Positions 1 to 5,490 of a stretch of DNA of 5,490 nucleotides are shown here, one piece after another (the stretch's first letter is position 1; each line of letters begins with the position of its first letter). Where the stretch lies: the NCBI GenBank assembly GCA_035637175.1, contig DASPXS010000042.1:1-5490 (forward strand), written 5' to 3'. The DNA is from AV2 sp035637175. Its GTDB lineage: Bacteria; Verrucomicrobiota; Verrucomicrobiia; Limisphaerales; AV2. The notes beneath the pieces were generated by a model. It had not been told where the DNA came from and searched no databases. It saw nothing but the letters and a program-made list of their open reading frames with translations. The position numbers were made by a program, and so were the translations under genes.

Positions 1-3000
1 AAGCCCTCCGGCACCGTGTTGCTCAATACCACCCCGCTCGCACCGCTCGGCCCAGCGTTCGTCACCACCAACGCCACCGTCAGGTTGCTGCCCATAACCA
101 CGACCGCCGGCGCGACGGCCAAAAGCGACAGGTCGGCCTGCATCGGCAGGATGGTAAGGTGCACGGTGGCGGTAAGACTGTTGGTATAACCGTCGCTGAC
201 GACGTAAGTGAAGGCGTCCGGCCCGCTGTAGCCTGTTTCCGGCGTGTAGCTGACTGTCCCCGCAGAGGCATCAAAATTTGTCAACGCGCCGTGTGCGGGC
301 TGACTTACGATAGCGAAAGTAAGGGGGTCATTGTCGGGGTCACTGCCAGCCAGCGTCAGATTCGTTGCCACGCCAAAGATCGGCGCGACGACTTGATCCG
401 AAACCTCTGGTGGCCGATTGAACAAGCTGCAGACATAGCCTTCCTCGTTGCGGGTGACCGTCATGCCCCAGCAAAGCAGCGTGCCCGTGTCCTGCAGAGC
501 AACGTCCCCAACGACGAGGCTCCAGGTTCCCTGCACTGGTTTTCCGTTGAACGCGGCCAAGGGTTGGTCCGGCTGGAAAGAACCAACGAAGGGCGCCGAA
601 CCCGATGTGATCGGCTCAGTGGCGCTGTCGCTGAGCAACGTGCGCAATCCCGTCGGCCCACAATCGCCCGCCCCGAAGTTCGTGCCATCATTCCCTGTGG
701 GCGGGATGAGGCGAACCGTGGTTCCATCAGGATGCTCAAGTCCGGCTTCGACATCGCCCACCCACTCATGATCAATGCGGAGTGAAACGTCGATGTTTGC
801 CACTTTGCCGGCGTTCGTGATTTCGAGGGTGGAAGTCACGGAACCGCCGTCCGGAATGGGCTGGGGCATGTCCAAGCCTTCGAAAACGTTGGTGACGACG
901 TTCGTAACCGTGAACTGGCCCACCACTCGCATAAATGTGTTCGTGAACAGGAAGCCGTTGGCGCTCGCCACGCACGTAAATGTGATCGGCGCGCCGCAGG
1001 CAAGCGTCTTGGGCACGCGATAAGCAAAAGGGGTGTCGTTTGTGGCCGCGACACCGGTCGCCAGGTCGGGATACACCGAGGAGGCCTGGAGCACTTCGAC
1101 GCCTGGGACGTCCGCCTGAATTGTCGCCGTCACGTTCGAAGCGGCGGGACCGACCGCGTTCCGCAAGACAATCGTCTCCGCGATAGTTTCACCGGGATCA
1201 ATGAATCCATTGCCGTTGGCCGCCTCGCTGTCAGCGTCGCTGAAGACGGCTTGTTCCATAACAATCCCGGGCGGCACAGTGATGGTTTCCGGAGTAAACA
1301 GCAGCGTGTATCTCTGCGGCGACGACACCGGAACGTTGCGCCCGACCACCTCGACGGTCCAGTCGCCGGAGACGGGATCGGCATCAGCGAGAACCTGCTC
1401 AATGACGTTGAGATGGTCTTCGCGGTCCCGGGATGCCGGCGCGGAGGGATTCGCCGGATCGAGCGTCCATGGATAATATCGCTGCCCCTGCGGATCGAGC
1501 ACGATCAGGTCGAGATCGTTGACGAGGGCAATCGCGGCGTTCTCCAGCGCCGCCGGGTCGTCCCAGACCAACGTGAGCTTCACCCCAGTCGTGCCTTCGG
1601 GCACCGGAAGGAGATACTGGTTGGTCCCCCGATCGCCGACCTGCCCGACCAGAAATCCCTGCTGGCGCAACTGCTCCACCGCATTCTTGATCTGAACGCG
1701 ACCGTAGCCGGAAGCGAAGTCAGGCCCTTTGTTATACCAGCTCGTATCGTCGTCCAGGTCGTCGGCGGTGTGTACGAGTAATCCCTTCATGGTCGAGGGC
1801 GGCGGGTCCTGGCCGTTGTAGTGCGCCCGATAGTCCTCCACGAGGAGCGCAATCGCACCGGAAGCGACCGGAGTGGCCATGGAAGTCCCCACCAGCACGC
1901 CATAGACATTGCCCGGCAGCGTCGAGGTCACGCCGTGGTCGTTGCCCACTTCCGCGCCGGGCGCCACGACGTCGGGCTTAAGACGCCCGTCAGCCAGCGG
2001 ACCCCAACTGCTGAAAAACGTCATCGAGTTGTCGTCCGAGTTGATCGCGCCCACCGCGATCACGTCCTTGGCCGTCGCCGGCGGGCCGACGGTGCCGTAC
2101 GGACCTGCGTTGCAACTGTCGGGGGGCACCATCCCACGCAGGTTCCCGGCGGCGAAGAGAACGTTTATCGGCTTCCCGTAAAGTCCGGTCGCGACGCGAT
2201 CGTAATCGGGGGCCAGGTGACTGTACTCGCCGAACAGACTGCATGTGCCGAAGAATGGCGAGATGCGAAAGCCCCAGGAGTTTTGCGACAAGACAACGTG
2301 GTGAACGTTGATTGCTTCATCGTGTTTAGGGATCGAATCGTTGAAGGTGTAGGAAACAATCGAGCTGCCGGGCGCCATGCCGCGCCACTGCCGGTCCGTT
2401 CCCCCGGCTGCGAGGCTGCGCTGGCCGCTTCCCGCCATCGTCCCGGCCACATGTGTGGAGTGAAAATGCACATCGGCATTCGTTTCGGCGAGAACGAGTC
2501 GGCCGGCGAAGTCTTCGTGCGTCGGGTCCACGGACCCGGCGTCCCAGATCCCCAAAACGACTCCAGCGCCGGACAGGTCATAGGGCACGGTTTGCACGGA
2601 GTCCGCCTGGGCGTTGGTGCGCGCCCCGTCATTGTAAAGCGCCGGTGGCGGCGCAACTTCTTCTATCCACCGGACCCAATCGCAAGCGGCCAGCGCCGCG
2701 ATCTGGTCCAACGACACGTTCGCCGTCGCTTGATTTAATTCTTCATTCACCTCAAGCACGCGGGCCCCCAGCTTCTCCAACCCAAGAGCGGCGTGGTCGG
2801 GCGAAACATCATCGCAGTATCGGATCCGCAGGTCGGCGGTGCCATCGGCGCGCAAAGCCCAAAGTCCAACACCGGACGCCTGCATCCGCGGCGGCAGCTT
2901 GTCTTCGGGATAAACCGCCCCGACCCATGCGACGCCGGCGCGTTGGAGCACGTCCGCGCTGATGCTCTTCGGAATGCTCGCGAAGAAGGCATTTTCGGGT

Positions 3001-3518
3001 AGGTATCCCAAAATCCGGACTCCCGCCGCGGCAAGGTTTCTGCGGCTCGCAAGATTGGGAGCCGCGTCGAATTGGAAGAGGGCATGGATTCGCTTCTCCT
3101 TTGCCAGGGCAGTCCTTGCGCGCGCCAGATTCAACTCGATCGCGCCCAAGGGAAGGAACGTTCCGCTTCGCAGCCGGACCGGTTTGGCCAACGGCCGCTG
3201 CGGAACCCCGGCCAACTGAATTGCGGACTCCGAATACGGTTCTCGATCGGGTCGCGAGGGCGCGGCAGACGCCATCTGGCAACCAACGAGTGCAGCGACG
3301 ACCGAAAAATGGGCGTAGCGGGCAAAAGTAAGTCTCGTTAGGTTTCTCCGGTAACCCTGCGTTTGGAGTTCGTTTCGCTTTTCCTGCCCCTGTGGTCCCT
3401 TGTCTGTCGTGGCGATTGAATCAGAGCGCGAACGAAAACTTCTGGCCGCCACGGCAAACCACCTGGCATGAGTCCTCATCTCTTGGTACTTCGGCTGTTT
3501 GACCGTTCTTTCCTCCAT
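1..3518 (-). CDS. Secreted multidomain subtilisin-like serine peptidase (S8 family), C-terminus beyond the window
   Basis: This is an endopeptidase that should act outside the cytoplasm. The frame is open without a stop from ATG 3518 to the left edge (about 1172 codons; numbering from that ATG). The triad is visible: Asp326 in GIWDAG, His356 in STHVAGT, oxyanion Asn459 in AAGN and Ser546 in GTSMATP. Order: signal core with lipobox (about 65-85); two similar prodomain modules (about 146-211 and 228-291); S8 core (about 310-630); KP-43-like beta-sandwich with LVNDLDL and GDWTVEV (about 634-745); a GNGFIDPGE beta-domain (about 754-872); P/Homo-B domain with DHEWVGDVEAGLEHPDGT and GTWSLVVGD (about 876-1026); a Big_9/cadherin-like repeat opening NRPPEVSD (1034-1123); and a DUF11 start (from 1127). 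It is transcribed divergently from the dehydrogenase. ATG 3518 has a weak AAGGG four bases upstream; in-frame ATG 3479 is the alternative. Both leave an unusually long, Arg-rich leader before the signal core. Function is secure from motifs; substrate is unknown. Confidence 0.96.
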   Translation of the reverse strand, partial: MEERTVKQPKYQEMRTHARWFAVAARSFRSRSDSIATTDKGPQGQEKRNELQTQGYRRNLTRLTFARYAHFSVVAALVGCQMASAAPSRPDREPYSESAIQLAGVPQRPLAKPVRLRSGTFLPLGAIELNLARARTALAKEKRIHALFQFDAAPNLASRRNLAAAGVRILGYLPENAFFASIPKSISADVLQRAGVAWVGAVYPEDKLPPRMQASGVGLWALRADGTADLRIRYCDDVSPDHAALGLEKLGARVLEVNEELNQATANVSLDQIAALAACDWVRWIEEVAPPPALYNDGARTNAQADSVQTVPYDLSGAGVVLGIWDAGSVDPTHEDFAGRLVLAETNADVHFHSTHVAGTMAGSGQRSLAAGGTDRQWRGMAPGSSIVSYTFNDSIPKHDEAINVHHVVLSQNSWGFRISPFFGTCSLFGEYSHLAPDYDRVATGLYGKPINVLFAAGNLRGMVPPDSCNAGPYGTVGPPATAKDVIAVGAINSDDNSMTFFSSWGPLADGRLKPDVVAPGAEVGNDHGVTSTLPGNVYGVLVGTSMATPVASGAIALLVEDYRAHYNGQDPPPSTMKGLLVHTADDLDDDTSWYNKGPDFASGYGRVQIKNAVEQLRQQGFLVGQVGDRGTNQYLLPVPEGTTGVKLTLVWDDPAALENAAIALVNDLDLIVLDPQGQRYYPWTLDPANPSAPASRDREDHLNVIEQVLADADPVSGDWTVEVVGRNVPVSSPQRYTLLFTPETITVPPGIVMEQAVFSDADSEAANGNGFIDPGETIAETIVLRNAVGPAASNVTATIQADVPGVEVLQASSVYPDLATGVAATNDTPFAYRVPKTLACGAPITFTCVASANGFLFTNTFMRVVGQFTVTNVVTNVFEGLDMPQPIPDGGSVTSTLEITNAGKVANIDVSLRIDHEWVGDVEAGLEHPDGTTVRLIPPTGNDGTNFGAGDCGPTGLRTLLSDSATEPITSGSAPFVGSFQPDQPLAAFNGKPVQGTWSLVVGDVALQDTGTLLCWGMTVTRNEEGYVCSLFNRPPEVSDQVVAPIFGVATNLTLAGSDPDNDPLTFAIVSQPAHGALTNFDASAGTVSYTPETGYSGPDAFTYVVSDGYTNSLTATVHLTILPMQADLSLLAVAPAVVVMGSNLTVALVVTNAGPSGASGVVLSNTVPEG
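2644..3083 (-). other. Tandem duplicated inhibitor-I9-like prodomain modules of the S8 peptidase
   Basis: Two consecutive segments of about 64 residues share one pattern. Module 1 (residues about 146-211) has FDAAPNLASRRNLAAAGVRI, then a beta-turn, FFASIPKSISADVL, and VAWVGAVYPEDKLPP. Module 2 (about 228-291) has DDVSPDHAALGLEKLGARVL, then ATANVSLDQIAAL, and DWVRWIEEVAPPP. Each has helix, strand, a central 'a..s' strand, a second helix and a W-containing strand ending in Pro. This resembles the propeptide fold that assists folding and inhibition of subtilases. The duplication is seen directly; the I9 assignment is inference from position and pattern. Confidence 0.55.
3264..3323 (-). other. 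Signal-peptide core with lipobox in the S8 peptidase
   Basis: Reading on the minus strand, an Arg/Tyr-containing stretch (FARYAHFS) is followed by the hydrophobic run VVAALVGC and then QMASA-AP. LVGC fits the lipobox consensus with Cys80 as the lipidated residue; ASA before AP could instead serve signal peptidase I. Family context requires export. The oddity is distance: this core begins about 65 residues after ATG 3518 and about 52 after ATG 3479, with no ATG between 3479 and the core. Confidence 0.7.
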
Positions 3519-3590
3519 TACGCCCTTTTCGGCCGGCTTGTGCAATCATGAAAATCACGGTCGGCGCATTTGCCTCCAGCGAGGACCGGA
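3519..3590. other. Short gap between the S8 peptidase start and the mobile element
   Basis: The protease frame itself stays open to about 3545, where a minus-strand TGA closes it just above an in-frame TTG, so a slightly longer leader is possible. I see no convincing -35/-10 pair on either strand and no terminator hairpin. Any native divergent promoter for the two large genes should lie here or in the sequence now occupied by the element. Confidence 0.5.
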
Positions 3591-3608
3591 GGGGTCGGTC
3601 AATAGTAT
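3591..3608 (+). repeat. Left terminal inverted repeat of the RAYT element
   Basis: The sequence ggggtcggtcaatagtat matches the reverse complement of 3963-3980 at 17 of 18 positions (g against a at the seventh base). It overlaps an imperfection-free palindrome at 3598-3612. Confidence 0.85.
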
Positions 3609-3612
3609 TGAC
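3598..3612. repeat. Perfect 15-bp palindrome at the element's left end
   Basis: gtcaata-g-tattgac is a perfect inverted repeat around a single central G. Foldable ends of this kind are what RAYT-type transposases recognise as hairpins. At the right end the corresponding sequence is degraded (gtcaata-g-tatcgtg on the minus strand). Confidence 0.75.
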
Positions 3613-3976
3613 AAGTCTTGGGCCGGTGGGCAGCGTCGCGGCCAGGTAGCGTTGAAGGAGGAACTGTTGGAGCAGGTGTCGGCCAGGTCCGGGACCTGGC
3701 ATTATGGAGAGGAACTGCGTGAATCGGCCGCGGCGAAAGTCCAGCGGATCGCCGCGGAGGACCTGAGACGGCCGGGATGGAACGCGACGACATTTGGGGA
3801 GGCGACGCAAAGGTGATGCGGAGAAGGTGGCCATCGCCAAACGGTTACGGCAAGTGACAACGAAGACGATGGAGTGGTTTGCCGAACGGTTAAGGATGGC
3901 TACCAGGACGCATCTGCGCATCTATTGTACTGGGCGCGACGACGAAGTCGCAAAAAAGCACGATACTATTGACTGA
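3613..3976 (+). pseudogene. C-terminal remnant of a REP-associated tyrosine transposase (RAYT, IS200-like), frameshifted
   Basis: Two adjacent frames together give the helical C-terminal part of a RAYT protein. The first frame reads ELLEQVSARSGTWHYGEELR, then ESAAAKVQRIAAEDLRRPGW, and ends at TGA 3814. The second, offset by one base, resumes at about 3797 with GRRRKGDAEKVAIAKRLRQV, then TTKTMEWFAERLRM and THL, and stops at TGA 3974. In intact relatives the pattern is GW...L..RRKGD..KV.IA.RLR.ETTMT..WIA.RL.MG...HL, so the break lies between GW (3775-3780) and RRKGD. The N-terminal Y1 nuclease domain (HUH motif and catalytic Tyr) is missing. The stop coincides with the right inverted repeat. 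The family call is from recall of the conserved C-terminal pattern; it is clearly non-functional as an enzyme. Confidence 0.78.
3682..3700. repeat. 8-bp stem, 3-base loop hairpin inside the transposase remnant
   Basis: gccaggtc, loop cgg, gacctggc form a perfect stem. It encodes the ARSGTW part of the remnant, so it may be coincidental, or a palindrome acquired within the decaying gene. It lacks the T-run of an intrinsic terminator. Confidence 0.4.
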
Positions 3977-3980
3977 CCCC
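3963..3980 (-). repeat. Right terminal inverted repeat of the RAYT element
   Basis: atactattgactgacccc is the reverse complement of the left repeat with one mismatch. It contains the stop codon of the transposase remnant (TGA 3974-3976) and overlaps the first unit of the neighbouring repeat block. Confidence 0.85.
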
Positions 3981-4029
3981 TTTGTCTTGTTCTCCTTTGT
4001 CTTGTTCTCTGACCCCTTTGTCTTGTTCC
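3973..4029 (+). repeat. Short repeat block: three copies of a 15-base unit
   Basis: The unit cctttgtcttgttct occurs at 3979-3993 and directly again at 3994-4008; a third copy at 4015-4029 differs in its last base. Copies one and three are each preceded by ctgacc (3973-3978 and 4009-4014), so the structure is [ctgacc-unit][unit][ctgacc-unit]. All spacings are multiples of three, so one plus-strand frame reads FVLFS repeatedly and stays in frame with the dehydrogenase. The tgacccc motif belongs to the element's inverted repeat, which suggests that the block was generated by the mobile element. Confidence 0.85.
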
Positions 4030-5490
4030 TGTTCTTCACCGCGGCGCTCTGCATTCGCGCGGCTCCGGCGAACAATGCACCGCTCGCGCCCGACAAGGAA
4101 GCCGCGACTTTCCATTTCGCCGATGTCAATCTAACCGCCGACCTGGTCGCCGCCGAACCGGAAGTGGTCGCGCCCGTCGCCATCGCGTGGGACTCCGACG
4201 GCCGATTGTTCGTCGCCGAGATGAGCGATTATCCGAACGCGCTGACCGGCGGCCAAATCAAGCTGCTGGAAGACCGGGACGGCGATGGCCGTTACCAGCG
4301 CGCGACGGTGTTCGTCGATAAGCTGCCGTTCCCGACGAGCCTATTGCCCTGGCGGGGCGGTTTGCTGGTCACGGCCGCGCCGGACATCTGGTTCTTCAAG
4401 GACAACGACGGCGACGGGCGCGCGGACGAGCGGCGCGTGTTGTTCACCGGCTTCGGCGAGGGCAACCAGCAGTTGCGCGTGAACGGCCTGACCTGGAGCA
4501 TCGACAACTGGGTCTATGGCGCAAACGGACGCAGCGATGGGGAAATCCGCCGCCCGAACGGGTCGCCCGACAAAAAAATCTCCATTCGCCGGCGCGATTT
4601 TCGTTTCCGACCCGACACCGGTGAGTTCGAGGCGATCGCGGGGCAAAGCCAGTTTGGAACCACGTTCGACGACTGGGGCAACCGCTTTCTCTCCTGGAAC
4701 ACCCTGCCGTTCCGGCATGTGGTTGTGGAAACGCGCTATCTCGATCGCGTCCCGCAGGCCGGGGGAGCGGAGTTGACGCAAAACCTTCAGCCGCCCGGCG
4801 ACGATGGCAGGGTTTATCCACTCACACCTCCGCCGCAGGTGTTCAACAACGAATCCTTAAGTCACTTCAACGCGTCGGCCGGCACCGCGGTTTATCGGGG
4901 CGGCGCCCTGGGTGAGGAGTATCGGGGCAACCTCTTCGTGGGCGAAACGCTGCGAAATCTCGTTCATCGGCGCATGCTCGTTCCGAAAGGCGTCACTTAC
5001 GAAGCGCGCCGTGCCGAGGAAGGCAAAGAATTCCTGGCGTCAACCGATCCCTGGTTTCATCCCGTCAACTTCGCGACCGGGCCGGACGGGGCCCTGTATG
5101 TTGTCGATTTTTATCGCCTGTACGTCGAGCATCCGGACTTCGTGCCGCTGGAGATGCGAACCAAAGTCGATTGGCGGAAGGGAGCCGAGCACGGTCGCAT
5201 CTGGAGACTTCGGCGGAAGGACAAATCCCCGGCGCCGATCCGGCCGCAGTTGAGCCGCGCCAAATCGCGCGAGTTGCTGCCATACCTGGGCGACGAAAAC
5301 GCCTGGTGGCGCGGCACCGCGCAGCGGCTGTTGCTCGAGCGGCAGGACACATCGGTTGTCGGCGCATTGGAAAAGCTCGCGCGCAAATCAACGTCGCCAC
5401 TCGGACGGCTGCATGCGCTCTACACACTCGACGGGCTGCGCGCGCTGAGGCCGGAAATCGTTTTGGAAGCGTTGCGCGATTCCGACGCGC
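4023..5490 (+). CDS. PVC-type putative membrane-bound dehydrogenase (TIGR02604-like beta-propeller plus HEAT), both ends incomplete
   Basis: The frame is open from about 3894 to the right edge. From TTG 4023 (an arbitrary start) it gives a hydrophobic leader LFLFFTAALCIRAAPA with an APA-NN cleavage possibility. A six-bladed quinoprotein/sorbosone-dehydrogenase-like propeller follows, with Asp-rich loops DRDGDGR (about 84) and DNDGDGR (about 128), NGLTWSIDNWVYGANG (about 154), GNRFLSWNTLPFRHVV (about 220), SAGTAVYRGG (about 285), DPWFHPVNFATGPDGALYVV (about 342), DFYRLYVEHP and GRIWRL (about 391). Helical HEAT-like repeats begin near residue 410. Family members usually continue with more HEAT repeats and a CxxCH cytochrome c domain, which would lie beyond 5490. 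They are periplasmic oxidoreductases of unknown substrate. There is no in-frame ATG before 4221, inside the first blade, and no Shine-Dalgarno before the TTG codons at 3969, 3987, 4002 or 4023. The gene abuts the transposon remnant and may be 5'-truncated. Confidence 0.88.
   Translation, partial: MFLFFTAALCIRAAPANNAPLAPDKEAATFHFADVNLTADLVAAEPEVVAPVAIAWDSDGRLFVAEMSDYPNALTGGQIKLLEDRDGDGRYQRATVFVDKLPFPTSLLPWRGGLLVTAAPDIWFFKDNDGDGRADERRVLFTGFGEGNQQLRVNGLTWSIDNWVYGANGRSDGEIRRPNGSPDKKISIRRRDFRFRPDTGEFEAIAGQSQFGTTFDDWGNRFLSWNTLPFRHVVVETRYLDRVPQAGGAELTQNLQPPGDDGRVYPLTPPPQVFNNESLSHFNASAGTAVYRGGALGEEYRGNLFVGETLRNLVHRRMLVPKGVTYEARRAEEGKEFLASTDPWFHPVNFATGPDGALYVVDFYRLYVEHPDFVPLEMRTKVDWRKGAEHGRIWRLRRKDKSPAPIRPQLSRAKSRELLPYLGDENAWWRGTAQRLLLERQDTSVVGALEKLARKSTSPLGRLHALYTLDGLRALRPEIVLEALRDSDA

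Larger units (their letters stand above)
3591..3980 (+). mobile_element. 390-bp inverted-repeat element carrying a broken RAYT transposase (non-autonomous remnant)
   Basis: The segment begins with ggggtcggtcaatagtat (3591-3608) and ends with atactattgactgacccc (3963-3980), which are reverse complements except for one base. Inside lies only the C-terminal part of a REP-associated tyrosine transposase, in two frames. The catalytic HUH/Tyr (Y1) domain is absent, so the copy cannot move itself; it may be a deletion derivative that could have been mobilised in trans. No target duplication is apparent at the borders. The outer boundary on the right is uncertain because related repeats continue to 4029. 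Confidence 0.7.

Noticed and set aside
159..785. A 208-codon plus-strand open frame opposite the P-domain and Big_9-like repeat
   Set aside because: The minus-strand reading has clear P-domain motifs. The plus frame has no recognisable motif or RBS.
2165..2656. A 163-codon minus-strand open frame
   Set aside because: It overlaps the S8 active-site region in another frame on the same strand. The true frame carries the WDAG and STHVAGT motifs.
1821..2738. A 305-codon open frame on the plus strand
   Set aside because: It lies entirely antisense to the S8 catalytic core, whose motifs are perfectly conserved on the minus strand. The plus translation is Arg/His/Gly-rich with no domain, as expected of a GC-rich shadow frame.
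3421..3921. A 166-codon minus-strand open frame
   Set aside because: It runs antisense through the RAYT remnant and out of frame through the protease leader. Its composition is Arg/Pro-rich and it has no domain, so it is treated as a shadow.
3973..4029. Possible CRISPR array or terminator at the repeat block
   Set aside because: The units are only 15 bases, directly abutting or six bases apart, with no spacers. There is no GC stem followed by a T-run.
3890..4183. A 97-codon minus-strand open frame with NKTKGS-type repeats
   Set aside because: It is the reverse reading of the 15-base repeat block plus the opposite strand of the dehydrogenase leader. The repetition is explained by the DNA repeat, not by a protein.

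Overview
The window looks like chromosomal DNA from a GC-rich member of the Planctomycetes-Verrucomicrobia-Chlamydiae group, most likely a verrucomicrobium related to Pedosphaera or Limisphaera. This rests on gene content: a very long multidomain secreted subtilase with P-domain and repeat modules, a 'PVC-type' membrane-bound dehydrogenase (TIGR02604-like), and a fragment of a REP-associated tyrosine transposase (RAYT) of the type common in that group. The taxonomic call is inference.

Layout: positions 3518 down to 1 (minus strand) hold one uninterrupted frame of about 1172 codons that leaves the window at its left edge. It encodes a secreted or surface-anchored S8 peptidase with an intact Asp/His/Asn/Ser catalytic set. 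The order is signal sequence with lipobox, two tandem inhibitor-I9-like prodomain modules, the subtilisin core, a KP-43-like beta-sandwich, a 'GNGFIDPGE' linker domain, a P/Homo-B domain, a Big_9/cadherin-like repeat and the beginning of a DUF11 repeat. Positions 3519-3590 are a short gap with no gene. Positions 3591-3980 are a 390-bp element bounded by near-perfect 18-bp inverted repeats; it carries the frameshifted C-terminal part of a RAYT transposase. Its right side runs into a repeat block (3973-4029) built from a 15-base unit present three times. From that block a plus-strand frame runs open to the right edge and encodes the beta-propeller and first HEAT-like helices of a PVC-type dehydrogenase.

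The two large genes are divergent, both are predicted to be exported, and the mobile remnant sits exactly between them. Neither has a normal N-terminus. The protease has a good signal core, but no usable start codon closer than about 50 codons upstream. The dehydrogenase has no ATG or GTG start at all before its propeller, and its hydrophobic leader is partly made of the mobile-element repeat. The simplest reading is that insertion or recombination in the shared 5' region displaced the original starts and promoters. I see no RNA gene, CRISPR array or attachment site, and no new multi-gene system. The most unusual part is the 3.3-4.1 kb junction.
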